Shown here one piece after another: positions 1 to 9,127 of a stretch of DNA of 64,000 nt (position 1 is its first letter; each line of letters opens with the position of its first letter). The position numbers and the translations under genes are program-made. Source of the DNA: an uncultured Bacteroidales bacterium (GTDB taxonomy: Bacteria; Bacteroidota; Bacteroidia; Bacteroidales; Bacteroidaceae); assembly GCA_902779875.1 (NCBI GenBank), contig CACZCX010000012.1, positions 89,398 to 153,397 of the forward strand, written 5' to 3'. The notes beneath the pieces are model-generated. The model was not told where the DNA came from. It saw only the letters and a list, made by a program, of their open reading frames with translations, and made no database searches.

Positions 1-1034
1 GAACTGAGAGTCTCCCTGTTGCTCTTGAGTCCGTTGTTGTTACGGGTATCCTTATCCTGTGAATAGGCAGCAACACAGAACTCAAATGTATGGTTTCCGG
101 TACGGATGTCATTGGCTATGGTATCAAGACGCTCCAGACAGGCATTCACGCTCGACATGGGGATGTTGGGCCTGCGCAGTATGTGACGTACACGGACACG
201 GTCACCCAGACGCTCCATGAACTGGATGATATGGTAACCGTATTCAGTCTCCACAATCTTGGATATCTTACCGGGTTCGTTCATATTGAAAGCCACTGCC
301 GAGAACTCGGGAACCATCTGGCTGCGGCCAAAGAAACCCAGGTCTCCACCCACCTTGGCAGACTGGGTATCCTCCGAATAGAGGGTTGCCAGAGTGGTGA
401 ACGGCACCTCACCGGCCTGCACGCGTCTGGTGTATTCACGGAGCTCGTCCTTGACGGCATCAATCTCCTCCTGAGGTATGATAGGCTCCTGAGTTATTAT
501 CTGGACCTCCACCTGAGTGGGAATATCCTCGATCTCATCCTGAGGCATATCCTTGACATAACGCCTGACCTCGGCGGGAGTGACCTTTACTTTCGATATT
601 ATCTTTTTGCGTACCTCATTGATTACATACTCCTGACGGTATTGCTCAAAAAGACGGCTTCGGAGCTGGTCCATAGTCATCTCGAAATACTCCTCGACCT
701 TATCCTGCGATCCCAGTTTCTCTATCCTGTTATTGAGGTCACGCTGTACCAGATCGGCCACGTCCTCATCGGAAGCGAATATACTGTCCAGCTCAGCCTG
801 GTTCATGAACAGCTTGTTCAGGGCCAGCTGCTCAGGGATGATGCAGTAGGGATCCCCGTCCCACTGGATGCCGTTCTTCTGGGCGTCACGTCGGGTCTCC
901 TCCACCTCGGAACGGTAGATAGCCTCGTCTCCTACCACCCAAACTATCTCATCAATGACATTACTCTGAGCTACACTTACCCCGCACTGGAGCAGCAATG
1001 TCATGAGCACTGACAAATATGTTGTTCTTTTCAT
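1..1034 (-). CDS. surA: SurA-like periplasmic peptidylprolyl isomerase (partial, 3' end outside window)
   Basis: Reading the minus strand from the ATG at 1034 gives an uninterrupted frame of 344 codons that runs off the window start. It opens with a signal peptide (MKRTTYLSVLMTLLLQCGVS, then VAQS) and a SurA-type N-terminal segment (VIDEIVWVVGDEAI). A first parvulin domain lies at about residues 175-275 (GGDLGFFGRSQMVPEFSAVAF and YGYHIIQF), and a second begins with VRHIL. SurA family proteins escort outer-membrane beta-barrel proteins through the periplasm; that role is inferred from the family. The start overlaps the stop of the upstream gene (ATGA at 1031-1034), so the two are translationally coupled. 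It is the third PPIase in a row. Only the C-terminus is missing. Confidence 0.9.
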   Translation of the reverse strand, partial: MKRTTYLSVLMTLLLQCGVSVAQSNVIDEIVWVVGDEAIYRSEVEETRRDAQKNGIQWDGDPYCIIPEQLALNKLFMNQAELDSIFASDEDVADLVQRDLNNRIEKLGSQDKVEEYFEMTMDQLRSRLFEQYRQEYVINEVRKKIISKVKVTPAEVRRYVKDMPQDEIEDIPTQVEVQIITQEPIIPQEEIDAVKDELREYTRRVQAGEVPFTTLATLYSEDTQSAKVGGDLGFFGRSQMVPEFSAVAFNMNEPGKISKIVETEYGYHIIQFMERLGDRVRVRHILRRPNIPMSSVNACLERLDTIANDIRTGNHTFEFCVAAYSQDKDTRNNNGLKSNRETLS

Positions 1035-1927
1035 TTCTTACGGTTTTGATGAAATATGATTCTTCCCTTCTCCAAGGCCGCCTCATAGAGATCCTCCTTG
1101 ATTTTCCTCATGTAAGCCACCTCGTTGCTGTTGGACAGGAGTCCGCGTATCCTCACGCTGGCATGATCCAGCGGATCCAGGCCTCCCTTGGGAGCGTACT
1201 CGCTGATATTCAGGAGATATATGGACTCCTCATCCTTGAACTCAAAGTTTCTCTTATCCTTAAGCAGGGACTCAAGAGGCTTGTCCAGGACGGGAAGCAG
1301 CACCTCCAGTTCGGCAACGGTACGCCAGTTGTCATAAAAGAAATCGCAGCGTCCGGCATTGCGGATGCTGTATTTCTCTATCTCCTCGAATGACTCGTCA
1401 TCCTGTCTGGTATAGAGTTTCCTTATGTCCGACAAATCATGTGACTTGATGGGAATCTTGAGGAAGAGTCCCTTGACCAGAGACTCATCAAGCACGAACA
1501 GTCCCTCGTTTTCCTTATAGAACCTCTCTATCTCCTCTTGCGATGTCTCGGCGGAGAACTTCTGTTCTATGAGCCTGCGCTGGAACTCATGTTCAAACAG
1601 CGAGCGGCGGTAATTCTCGACCAGACGGTCAATATCCTTGGTATCGGGGATGTTGCGGATGGCGTTCTGGTAGAAAAGGGCATCCTGAGCCCAGTTCTTT
1701 ATGTAGCGCTCGGCGAACATGGCGCTGTCCGACTCGGACAGTCCAAGCGGTATCACCTTCTTGATGTCCTCCAGATAGAGCACGTCACCGTTTATTTCAA
1801 CGATGGGAGTCTTGCCCTGGACATACTCGGTAACGCTTTTATTCCACTTGCACGAAACAAGCAGGAGGATAAGCAGAACCGGCAGCAATCCTGTTAGAGA
1901 GAAGTGGCAAAACTGTGTTCTTTTCAT
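1031..1927 (-). CDS. SurA/parvulin-related lipoprotein chaperone
   Basis: This 298-residue protein begins with a lipoprotein signal peptide whose lipobox is LLVSC (Cys at about residue 26). The rest is charged and helical and resembles the N-terminal domain of SurA (YLEDIKKVIPLGLSESDSAM), without a clear parvulin active site. A likely role is envelope protein folding, inferred from its position between two PPIase genes. A TTG nine bases upstream could also start the frame but overlaps the previous stop codon; I chose the ATG at 1927 because MKRTQ begins a normal signal peptide. It overlaps surA by 4 bases. It could be described simply as a peptidylprolyl isomerase-like hypothetical protein. 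Confidence 0.75.
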   Translation of the reverse strand: MKRTQFCHFSLTGLLPVLLILLLVSCKWNKSVTEYVQGKTPIVEINGDVLYLEDIKKVIPLGLSESDSAMFAERYIKNWAQDALFYQNAIRNIPDTKDIDRLVENYRRSLFEHEFQRRLIEQKFSAETSQEEIERFYKENEGLFVLDESLVKGLFLKIPIKSHDLSDIRKLYTRQDDESFEEIEKYSIRNAGRCDFFYDNWRTVAELEVLLPVLDKPLESLLKDKRNFEFKDEESIYLLNISEYAPKGGLDPLDHASVRIRGLLSNSNEVAYMRKIKEDLYEAALEKGRIIFHQNRKK

Positions 1928-1932
1928 CGTAA

Positions 1933-3354
1933 TCAAATGGAGACTTTCTTAAGCGCCCTCTTATAGATCTTGTACTTGTATTTCTTGCGCAGGGACTTGA
2001 CCCACTGGCTCTCCAGATACTTCTGATAATCCTCCGCCACCTGTGATGCCACATCCTGCATACTCTCGGGAGCAGTGAGTATCTTGCCTACATAATTGGC
2101 GTACTGGAATGAGCCGATGGTCTTGGGCTCACCCTCGCCGAATACGACATAGTCCACATAGGCGTTCTGGCCCTTACGGAAGATGCCTGTCTCGGACGAG
2201 CTGCGTACGGCACGCAGTCTCACGTTTTCGCGGTTGAACGTTACGATGGTATCGGCCCACTTGCTCATGTCAAGTCCGTCAAGAGCCTTCTCGACCTGAC
2301 GGAACAGGGACTCGTCAATGCAGAAGAACACCATACCCTTGAAACAGGGCTCCTGGAACTTGTACTCCTGGGCATGCGCCTTGAAATACGCCTCCATCTC
2401 CTTGGTGCTAGAGCCTATCTTGTCCCATACCTCACGGCTGCTTATGTCAAACACGAGCAGTCCGTCATGGTACTCTCTCGATATGTTGCCGAACTCGGGT
2501 TCCACCTCCTCAAGCAGGCTGTCCAGACGTGCCACGGCAGCGCCGTCTCTCTCCTCCCATCCAAGACGTTTGGCATAGGAGTTGGCCTTGCGGTTCATGG
2601 CATCGGCCACGGCGGGAGTGCTGTTCTCGAGATATCTCATGATATCATCACGGTTATCCTCATATGTTCCGATGTCACGACGGGGACCGGCCTTGAGGAT
2701 GAAGAACGTGTTATCATAAAGTATTGGCTTGGTGTACTCGCCTTCCTTGATCGAAAACACCTCATCGGCAAGCTCCATAGGCAGCTGTGAACGTGATACC
2801 CAACCGGCCTCACCTTCATCCTTTGCCGATGAATCATTGGAGTATCTCAAGGCCAGACGGCCGAAATCCTGACCGGCCTCCAGCATGTCATAGACTTCAG
2901 TTATCTGAGCGTAAGCCTCTCTCATGGTAGCGTCAGTCACCTCCTTGGGAGTGATCGCTATAAGATGAAGCAACATGAGACCGTCGGGGCCTACCTCCCT
3001 TACCGAGTTCTCATAAGTGCTCCGGGCTACAGTCTCCAGATATGCGGTGTCAATCATGTAATCGGCAGCCTGCATATCCCTGTAGGTCCTGAACTCCTTA
3101 AGGAAAGACTCGCTCTTATCCATACCCTCGTCAACTGCAGCCTGAACCTTGAGTTTGAAGTTCAGGTAGAGTTCCGCATATTCCATTACAGACTTCTTGG
3201 TTACCGGAGCAGAGGTATTGTTCTTGCGGAAGAAATACTCAAACTCTGATTTCTTTACGTCATATCCGTTCACCTTCATGATGACAGGGTCATCCTGGGC
3301 CTGGAAAGGCACACAGAAAAGAACGGACAATATGCAGGATAGGATACGTTTCAT
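1933..3354 (-). CDS. Periplasmic parvulin-type peptidylprolyl isomerase
   Basis: The 473-residue product has a cleavable signal peptide (MKRILSCILSVLFCVPFQAQ) and an N-terminal SurA/PpiD-like helical domain (VNGYDVKKSEFEYFFRKN). A parvulin rotamase domain sits at about residues 120-225: LLHLIAI, then the conserved core GEAGWVSRSQLPMELADEVF and FILKAGPRRD. A second, degenerate domain follows to the C-terminus. The family isomerises prolyl bonds and holds unfolded outer-membrane proteins. It lies 18 bases after guaB and 5 bases before the lipoprotein chaperone start, so guaB and the three PPIase genes are probably co-transcribed. Confidence 0.85.
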   Translation of the reverse strand: MKRILSCILSVLFCVPFQAQDDPVIMKVNGYDVKKSEFEYFFRKNNTSAPVTKKSVMEYAELYLNFKLKVQAAVDEGMDKSESFLKEFRTYRDMQAADYMIDTAYLETVARSTYENSVREVGPDGLMLLHLIAITPKEVTDATMREAYAQITEVYDMLEAGQDFGRLALRYSNDSSAKDEGEAGWVSRSQLPMELADEVFSIKEGEYTKPILYDNTFFILKAGPRRDIGTYEDNRDDIMRYLENSTPAVADAMNRKANSYAKRLGWEERDGAAVARLDSLLEEVEPEFGNISREYHDGLLVFDISSREVWDKIGSSTKEMEAYFKAHAQEYKFQEPCFKGMVFFCIDESLFRQVEKALDGLDMSKWADTIVTFNRENVRLRAVRSSSETGIFRKGQNAYVDYVVFGEGEPKTIGSFQYANYVGKILTAPESMQDVASQVAEDYQKYLESQWVKSLRKKYKYKIYKRALKKVSI

Positions 3355-3372
3355 AAGCTTGGTCTTTGGTTT

Positions 3373-4848
3373 TTATTCGTGACGGCTGTAGTTCGGAGCC
3401 TCGCTCGTGATAGCTACATCATGCGGGTGGCTCTCGTTCATACCTGCGTTGGTTATGCGTACGAACTTGGCCTCATGCAGTTTTTCTATGTTGGGAGCGC
3501 CGCAATAGCCCATACCTGAACGCAGACCGCCTGCGAGCTGGTAAACTACCTCATAGAGAGTGCCCTTGTAAGGAACACGGGCTGCGATGCCCTCCGGAAC
3601 GAGCTTACGGGCGTCCTTGGTATCGGCCTGGAAGTAGCGGTCCTTGGAACCGTTCTCCATTGCCTCAAGAGAACCCATGCCACGGTATGACTTGAACTTA
3701 CGTCCGTTGAATATGATGGTCTCGCCGGGAGATTCCTCAGTACCGGCTACCAGTGAACCGAACATCACGCTGTCACCACCGGCTGCGAGAGCCTTGACCA
3801 CGTCACCGGAGTAGCGCAGGCCACCGTCGGCGATGATAGGTACACCTGAACCCTTGATTGCTGAATATACGTCATATACGGCCGATACCTGGGGAACGCC
3901 GATACCTGCGATGATACGGGTGGTGCAGATAGAGCCGGGACCCATACCTACCTTGACGGCGTCAGCTCCTGCCTCAACGAGCATCTTGGCGGCGGCACCG
4001 GTAGCGATGTTACCTACCACGATATCTATGTCCTTGAAGCTGGCCTTAGCCTCCTTCAGTTTGGCGATGACGCTCTGTGTGTGGCCGTGTGCGGTATCGA
4101 TTACGATAGCATCGGCACCGGCGTTTACAAGAGCCTCCATACGAACCAGGGTATCGTTGGTGACACCTACACCTGCGGCAACGCGCAGACGGCCCTTGCT
4201 GTCCTTGCAGGCCATGGGTTTGTCCTTGGCCTTGGTGATGTCCTTATAGGTGATAAGACCGACCAGCTTGCCGTTGTTGTCTACTACAGGAAGCTTCTCG
4301 ATCTTGTTCTCCTGAAGTATCTGTGAGGCAACCTCCATGTCAACCTGCTGGTGAGTGGTAACCAGATTCTCCTTGGTCATGACATCCTCAATCTTGACGT
4401 CATAGTTACGCTGGAACCTGAGGTCACGGTTGGTCACGATACCGCAGAGCTTGCCGTCCTCCTCAACGACAGGGATACCGCCGATATGATACTCGGCCAT
4501 AAGGTTAAGGGCGTCCCTGATTGTATTTGAACGAAGAATTGTAATGGGATCATAGATCATACCGTTCTCGGCACGCTTTACGATGGCAACCTGACGGGCC
4601 TGTTCTGCAATCGGCATGTTCTTGTGGATAACACCGATACCACCCTCACGTGCAATGGCGATAGCCATGCGTGATTCGGTTACGGTATCCATTGCTGCGG
4701 TCACGAACGGGATGTTAAGGTTGATGTTGCGTGAGAATCTTGATGAGAGATTGATGTCACGCGGCAGTACCTCTGAATAAGCGGGAATGAGCAGGACATC
4801 ATCGAAAGTCAAGCCCTCCATTGCAACTCTATCTTCTAAAAATGACAT
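3373..4848 (-). CDS. guaB: Inosine-5'-monophosphate dehydrogenase
   Basis: This is a full-length IMPDH of 491 residues. It oxidises IMP to XMP with NAD+, the committed step of GMP synthesis. The (beta/alpha)8 barrel starts with LTFDDVLLIPAYSEVLPRDI. A CBS pair is inserted at about residues 95-205 (GGIPVVEEDGKLCGIVTNRDL and KLPVVDNNGKLVGLITYKDI). The catalytic loop has GPGSICTTRII (Cys about 305), and the IMP-binding ADGGLRYSGD and flap regions follow. It starts 30 bases after the recQ stop and precedes the PPIase genes by 18 bases. Confidence 0.98.
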   Translation of the reverse strand: MSFLEDRVAMEGLTFDDVLLIPAYSEVLPRDINLSSRFSRNINLNIPFVTAAMDTVTESRMAIAIAREGGIGVIHKNMPIAEQARQVAIVKRAENGMIYDPITILRSNTIRDALNLMAEYHIGGIPVVEEDGKLCGIVTNRDLRFQRNYDVKIEDVMTKENLVTTHQQVDMEVASQILQENKIEKLPVVDNNGKLVGLITYKDITKAKDKPMACKDSKGRLRVAAGVGVTNDTLVRMEALVNAGADAIVIDTAHGHTQSVIAKLKEAKASFKDIDIVVGNIATGAAAKMLVEAGADAVKVGMGPGSICTTRIIAGIGVPQVSAVYDVYSAIKGSGVPIIADGGLRYSGDVVKALAAGGDSVMFGSLVAGTEESPGETIIFNGRKFKSYRGMGSLEAMENGSKDRYFQADTKDARKLVPEGIAARVPYKGTLYEVVYQLAGGLRSGMGYCGAPNIEKLHEAKFVRITNAGMNESHPHDVAITSEAPNYSRHE

Positions 4849-4878
4849 TTGTATATGGTTTTTAGTTGTTACTCTAGT

Positions 4879-7059
4879 TTAGTTTCCCATCTCCGATATG
4901 AACTTGATCCTTACCAGACGGATCTCCTCCTCCGAGTAGTCGTCGCCGAGCTCGTCGATGGCATCATCGATCGAATCGCTCTCCGACTCCCTGAAATACT
5001 CGTAGATATCCTCTGCGCGGTCATCGTCCATAACGCTTTCTATGAAATAGTCTATGTTAAGCTTGGTGCCTGAGTAGACGATTGCCTCAATCTCGGAGAG
5101 AAGCTCGTCAAAGTCAATGCCCTTGCTTATGGCTATGTCGTCAAGAGCCACCTTCATGTCAATGCTCTGGATGATGCTTACCTTGAGCTTTGACTTGTTG
5201 GCTACGGTCCTTACCCTGAGATCCTCAGGACGCTCAATCTCATTCTCCTCAACATGACGTTTTATGAGGTCGATGAATTCCTGGCCGTAACGCTTGGCCT
5301 TGCCTGCGCCTACACCCGGGATGTTCTGGAGCTCGTCAATGGTTACCGGATAGGTGGTAGCCATGGCCTCGAGCGACGGATCCTGGAATATGACGTACGG
5401 CGGCAACTGCAGATGCTTGGAGAGTTTCTTGCGCAGGTCCTTGAGCATGGAGTAGAGCTCCGGGTCAACGGCGAACGAGCCGCCTCCCCTCATGGGTCCC
5501 TCCTGCTCCTCATCATCGAACTCCTTATCCTCAACGATCATGAATGACTTGGGATCCTTCATGAACTTGCGGCCCTCATCGGTTATCTTGAGCAGTCCGT
5601 AGTTCTCAACATCCTTCTTGATGTATCCGGCTATGAGAGCCTGACGTATAACGGCGTTCCAGGTTTTCTCCTCCTCATCGGAACCTGAACCGAACACCTC
5701 AAGGTCATCATGCATATGGTCGGTGATCTCCGATGTCTCCTTACCCAGAAGCATGTCTATGATGTAGTCAGCCTTGAAGTTCTCCTTGACGGCTGCGATA
5801 CACTCCAGGACAGCCTCCAGAAGCTGCTGTGCCTCCACCCTCTTCTTGGGGTTCAGGCAGTTGTCGCAGTTACCGCAGTTGTCCTCCTCATAGTTCTCAC
5901 CGAAATAGTGGAGCAGCAGTTTGCGGCGGCATACTGACGACTCGCAGTAGGCGGTGGTCTCAGCCAGAAGCTGACGGCCTATATCCTGCTCGGCAAGGGG
6001 CTTGCCCTCAAGGAACTTCTCGAGTTTCTGGACATCCTTGCTGTTGTAGAATGCTATACACTGGCCCTCGCCTCCGTCACGGCCGGCGCGGCCTGTCTCC
6101 TGGTAGTAACCCTCCAGGCTCTTGGGAATGTCATAATGGATTACATAACGTACATCGGGCTTGTCTATACCCATGCCGAACGCTATGGTGGCCACGATCA
6201 CGTCAATCTTCTCCATGATGAAGGCATCCTGCGTCTTGCTGCGTGCGGCTGCCTCCATACCGGCGTGATATGCCATGGCCGATATGTCATTGGCCTGAAG
6301 TATCTCGGCTAGCTCCTCCACCTTCTTGCGTGAGAGGCAGTATATGATACCCGACTTGCCGGGATTGGCCTTAATGAACTTGATTATGTCCTTGTCTACG
6401 TTCTTGGTCTTGGGACGTACCTCGTAGTAGAGGTTGGGACGGTTGAACGATGACTTGAAATCCTTGGCGTCCTGGATGCCCAGGTTCTTCTTGATGTCGT
6501 CACGCACCTTGTTGGTGGCTGTGGCGGTAAGGGCTATGATAGGAGCCAGGCCTATCTCCTTTACGATATCACGGATCTTGCGGTACTCAGGACGGAAGTC
6601 ATGACCCCACTCCGAGATACAGTGTGCTTCATCGATAGCGTAGAATGATATCTTGATCTTCTTGAGGAAATCAACGTTCTCCTCCTTGGTGAGTGACTCG
6701 GGAGCCACATATAGAAGTTTGGTCTTGCCTTCCAGGATATCGGCCTTGACAAGATCGATCGATGTCTTGTTGAGTGACGAGTTGATGAAATGTGCGATAC
6801 CGTCCTCCTCTCCCAGGTTGCGCATAGCATCCACCTGATTCTTCATCAGCGCTATGAGCGGCGATATCACTATGGCTGTTCCGTCCATGACAAGGGCCGG
6901 GAGCTGGTAGCAGAGAGACTTGCCACCGCCTGTAGGCATAAGCACGAAAGTGTCATTGCCACCCAGCAGATTGCGGATGATTGCCTCCTGATCTCCCTTG
7001 AAAGTATCGAAGCCGAAATGGACTTTCAGGATTTCCTGCAGATTAACGTCTTTTGCCAT
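4879..7059 (-). CDS. recQ: ATP-dependent DNA helicase RecQ
   Basis: A 726-residue RecQ-family 3'-5' helicase acting in recombination and fork repair. Motif I is MPTGGGKSLCYQLPAL (about residue 40), motif II is the variant DEAH in AIDEAHCISEWGHDF, and motif VI is YYQETGRAGRDG. The RQC zinc site is visible as CRRKLLLHYF followed by CGNCDNC. An HRDC domain follows (about 510-590), and an acidic C-terminal extension makes it longer than E. coli RecQ (about 610). It is separated from clpX by 130 bases that hold a Bacteroidota promoter with two palindromes, so it is probably transcribed and controlled apart from clpX. Confidence 0.97.
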   Translation of the reverse strand: MAKDVNLQEILKVHFGFDTFKGDQEAIIRNLLGGNDTFVLMPTGGGKSLCYQLPALVMDGTAIVISPLIALMKNQVDAMRNLGEEDGIAHFINSSLNKTSIDLVKADILEGKTKLLYVAPESLTKEENVDFLKKIKISFYAIDEAHCISEWGHDFRPEYRKIRDIVKEIGLAPIIALTATATNKVRDDIKKNLGIQDAKDFKSSFNRPNLYYEVRPKTKNVDKDIIKFIKANPGKSGIIYCLSRKKVEELAEILQANDISAMAYHAGMEAAARSKTQDAFIMEKIDVIVATIAFGMGIDKPDVRYVIHYDIPKSLEGYYQETGRAGRDGGEGQCIAFYNSKDVQKLEKFLEGKPLAEQDIGRQLLAETTAYCESSVCRRKLLLHYFGENYEEDNCGNCDNCLNPKKRVEAQQLLEAVLECIAAVKENFKADYIIDMLLGKETSEITDHMHDDLEVFGSGSDEEEKTWNAVIRQALIAGYIKKDVENYGLLKITDEGRKFMKDPKSFMIVEDKEFDDEEQEGPMRGGGSFAVDPELYSMLKDLRKKLSKHLQLPPYVIFQDPSLEAMATTYPVTIDELQNIPGVGAGKAKRYGQEFIDLIKRHVEENEIERPEDLRVRTVANKSKLKVSIIQSIDMKVALDDIAISKGIDFDELLSEIEAIVYSGTKLNIDYFIESVMDDDRAEDIYEYFRESESDSIDDAIDELGDDYSEEEIRLVRIKFISEMGN

Positions 7060-7083
7060 AAAAACAAATAAAAAACATCTAGT

Positions 7084-7100
7084 CTATCCGTTGAGGATAG
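7084..7100 (-). other. Small hairpin in the recQ leader
   Basis: CTATCC and GGATAG form a 6-bp stem with a 5-base loop (GTTGA), between the predicted recQ transcription start (about 7098) and the ATG at 7059. Its role is unknown. With so short a stem it may be chance. Confidence 0.3.
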
Positions 7101-7104
7101 AAAA

Positions 7105-7137
7105 CAAAGTTAAGTACAAGTATTTTATACTTGCAAA
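7105..7137 (-). promoter_or_regulatory. recQ promoter (TTTG - 21 - TAACTTTG)
   Basis: On the minus strand TTTG (7137-7134) and TAACTTTG (7112-7105) match the Bacteroidota -33/-7 consensus with a 21-base spacer. The predicted start is near 7098, giving a leader of about 40 bases to the recQ ATG. The whole spacer (7117-7133) is an inverted repeat. Confidence 0.65.
7117..7133. promoter_or_regulatory. Palindrome inside the recQ promoter spacer (candidate operator)
   Basis: CAAGTATTTTATACTTG has 7-bp arms (CAAGTAT/ATACTTG) around three bases and lies exactly between the -33 and -7 boxes of recQ. A dimeric regulator bound here would block RNA polymerase. Its half-site AAGTAT recurs in the palindrome at 7161-7176. 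Confidence 0.5.
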
Positions 7138-7160
7138 CTTTTTGACAAAAAATAATCAAA

Positions 7161-7176
7161 TAATACTTAAGTATTA
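7161..7176. promoter_or_regulatory. Perfect 16-bp palindrome upstream of the recQ promoter
   Basis: TAATACTTAAGTATTA is its own reverse complement. It lies between the clpX stop (7190) and the recQ promoter and shares the AAGTAT/ATACTT half-site with the spacer palindrome, about 43 bases away centre to centre. Paired sites of one regulator are the simplest reading. It has no U tract, so it is not a convincing terminator. Confidence 0.45.
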
Positions 7177-7189
7177 AAACCTCGTGCGG

Positions 7190-8419
7190 TCATGCATTCT
7201 CGAACACCGCACCGTCAGCCTTCTCAAGCTGAGTCTTGGCATAATCCAGAGTTACAGTGTAGCTCTTGCTGCCCGATGAAGGGATCTCGTACATGGCATC
7301 GATCATGATGGTCTCAACTATGGAGCGCAGGCCACGGGCGCCGAGTTTGAACTCGATTGCCTTGTCTACGATGAAATCCAGGACCTCGGGCTGGAAAGTC
7401 AGGTCAACGCCATCCAGTTTGAATATCTTGATATACTGGCGGACTATTGAATTCTTGGGTTCGGTAAGTATGTTGCGGAGTGCGTCACGGTCCAGGGGCT
7501 GCAGGCTGGTCACAACCGGCAGACGGCCTATGATCTCAGGTATGAGTCCGAATGACTTGAGGTCCTGAGGCGAGACATACTTCATGAGATTGTTGAGGTC
7601 GACCTTGCTGCGCTGCTCCACGGAGTCAAAGCCCACCACCTGGGTGTTTAGACGGTTCGCTATCTTTCGCTCTATTCCGTCAAACGCACCGCCGCAGATG
7701 AACAGTATGTTCTTGGTGTCCACCTGGATGAACTTCTGCTCGGGATGCTTGCGTCCGCCCTGAGGGGGAACGTTCACCACGGAGCCTTCAAGGAGCTTGA
7801 GCAGGCCCTGCTGAACGCCCTCGCCGCTCACGTCACGTGTAATGGAGGGGTTGTCGCTCTTACGGGCTATCTTGTCAATCTCGTCAATGAATACTATACC
7901 GCGTTCAGCTGCCGCAACATCGTAATCGGCCACCTGGAGAAGTCGTGAGAGTATGCTCTCCACATCCTCGCCCACGTAACCGGCCTCGGTGAGGACAGTA
8001 GCATCGACTATTGTGAAAGGAACCTTGAGCAGACGGGCTATGGTCTTGGCAAGCAGTGTCTTGCCGGTACCTGTAGCACCAACCAGGATGATGTTGCTCT
8101 TCTCTATGTCGACATCATCGGTCTCAGGCTGTGTGATTCTCTTGTAATGGTTGTAGACAGCTACTGAAAGGTAACGTTTGGCGGCATCCTGACCTATCAC
8201 GTAGTCATCAAGGAACTTCTTGATCTCCTTGGGTTTAGGCACGGAATCCATTGTGAATGACGGTTTCTCGCCACTCTGTTTGGCATCGCGGACAATCTCA
8301 GCCGCACGCTCCACACACTCATTGCAGATGCAGCCGTCGATACCGGTGATGAGGAATCCCACCTCCTTGTCCGTACGTCCGCAGAAACTGCAGCTCCTAC
8401 CTTTCTTGCTTACTGCCAT
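7190..8419 (-). CDS. clpX: ATP-dependent Clp protease ATP-binding subunit ClpX
   Basis: A 409-residue AAA+ unfoldase that recognises tagged proteins and feeds them to ClpP. The N-terminal zinc-binding domain has four cysteines (CSFCG and CICNEC). Walker A is [15 protein letters not shown] and Walker B is [12 protein letters not shown]. The VGF tripeptide in [14 protein letters not shown] matches the ClpP-docking IGF loop. Sensor 2 lies in [11 protein letters not shown]. The start directly abuts the clpP stop (8419/8420), so the two are one operon. Confidence 0.98.
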   Translation of the reverse strand: MAVSKKGRSCSFCGRTDKEVGFLITGIDGCICNECVERAAEIVRDAKQSGEKPSFTMDSVPKPKEIKKFLDDYVIGQDAAKRYLSVAVYNHYKRITQPETDDVDIEKSNIILVGATGTGKTLLAKTIARLLKVPFTIVDATVLTEAGYVGEDVESILSRLLQVADYDVAAAERGIVFIDEIDKIARKSDNPSITRDVSGEGVQQGLLKLLEGSVVNVPPQGGRKHPEQKFIQVDTKNILFICGGAFDGIERKIANRLNTQVVGFDSVEQRSKVDLNNLMKYVSPQDLKSFGLIPEIIGRLPVVTSLQPLDRDALRNILTEPKNSIVRQYIKIFKLDGVDLTFQPEVLDFIVDKAIEFKLGARGLRSIVETIMIDAMYEIPSSGSKSYTVTLDYAKTQLEKADGAVFENA

Positions 8420-9085
8420 TTACTTGCGTTTCTCCAATACCTGATCAATCATTCCATACTCCTTAGCCTCCTGAGCCGTCATCCAGTAGTCACGGTCGCT
8501 GTCGGCCCACACCTTGTCAAAGGGAGTATGTGAGTGATCGGATATGATAGTGTAAAGTTCTTTCTTCATTTTCTGGATCTCGCGCGCGGTGATCTCGATA
8601 TCACTTGCCTGACCCTGAACACCACCCAGAGGCTGGTGTATCATGACGCGGCTGTGAGGCAGAGCGGAACGTTTGCCCTCCTGACCGGCAACCAGCAGGA
8701 CGGCGGCCATGCTGGCAGCCATGCCTGTGCAGATGGTGGCGACAGGACTGGAAACGAACTGCATTGTATCATAAATTCCCAAACCGGCGGTTACGCTGCC
8801 GCCGGGGGAATTCAGATAGATCGATATCTCCTTGGTTGAGTCAACCGAGTCCAGATAGAGCAACTGGGCCTGGATGGTGTTGGCTGTATAGTCGCTGATC
8901 TCCGTACCCAGGAATATGATGCGATCCATCATGAGACGCGAGAACACGTCCATCTGAGTGACGTTAAGCTGACGCTCCTCAAGGATATAAGGGTTCAGAT
9001 ACTGGGATTCTGCCTTGATGACATCATCCAAAGTCTGGCTGTTCATTCCAAGATGCCTTACAGCGTATTTACGGAAATCATCCAT
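8420..9085 (-). CDS. clpP: ATP-dependent Clp protease proteolytic subunit ClpP
   Basis: A 221-residue serine peptidase that forms the barrel of the ClpXP protease. The catalytic Ser is in GMAASMAAVLL, the His in SRVMIHQPLGG and the Asp in the following helix-strand region (YWMTAQEAKEYGMID). The oxyanion region is NSPGGSVTAGLGIYDTM. It follows the trigger factor gene by 42 bases and abuts clpX, the usual tig-clpP-clpX order. Confidence 0.98.
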   Translation of the reverse strand: MDDFRKYAVRHLGMNSQTLDDVIKAESQYLNPYILEERQLNVTQMDVFSRLMMDRIIFLGTEISDYTANTIQAQLLYLDSVDSTKEISIYLNSPGGSVTAGLGIYDTMQFVSSPVATICTGMAASMAAVLLVAGQEGKRSALPHSRVMIHQPLGGVQGQASDIEITAREIQKMKKELYTIISDHSHTPFDKVWADSDRDYWMTAQEAKEYGMIDQVLEKRK

Positions 9086-9127
9086 AGCCCGTTGTTATTT
9101 GAAGTTAGACTCAAAAGTGCTTATCTC

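Noticed and set aside
90-1013. Long plus-strand open frame opposite surA
   Set aside because: The minus strand carries a clear SurA with a signal peptide and parvulin motifs through the same bases; the plus frame has no recognisable protein.
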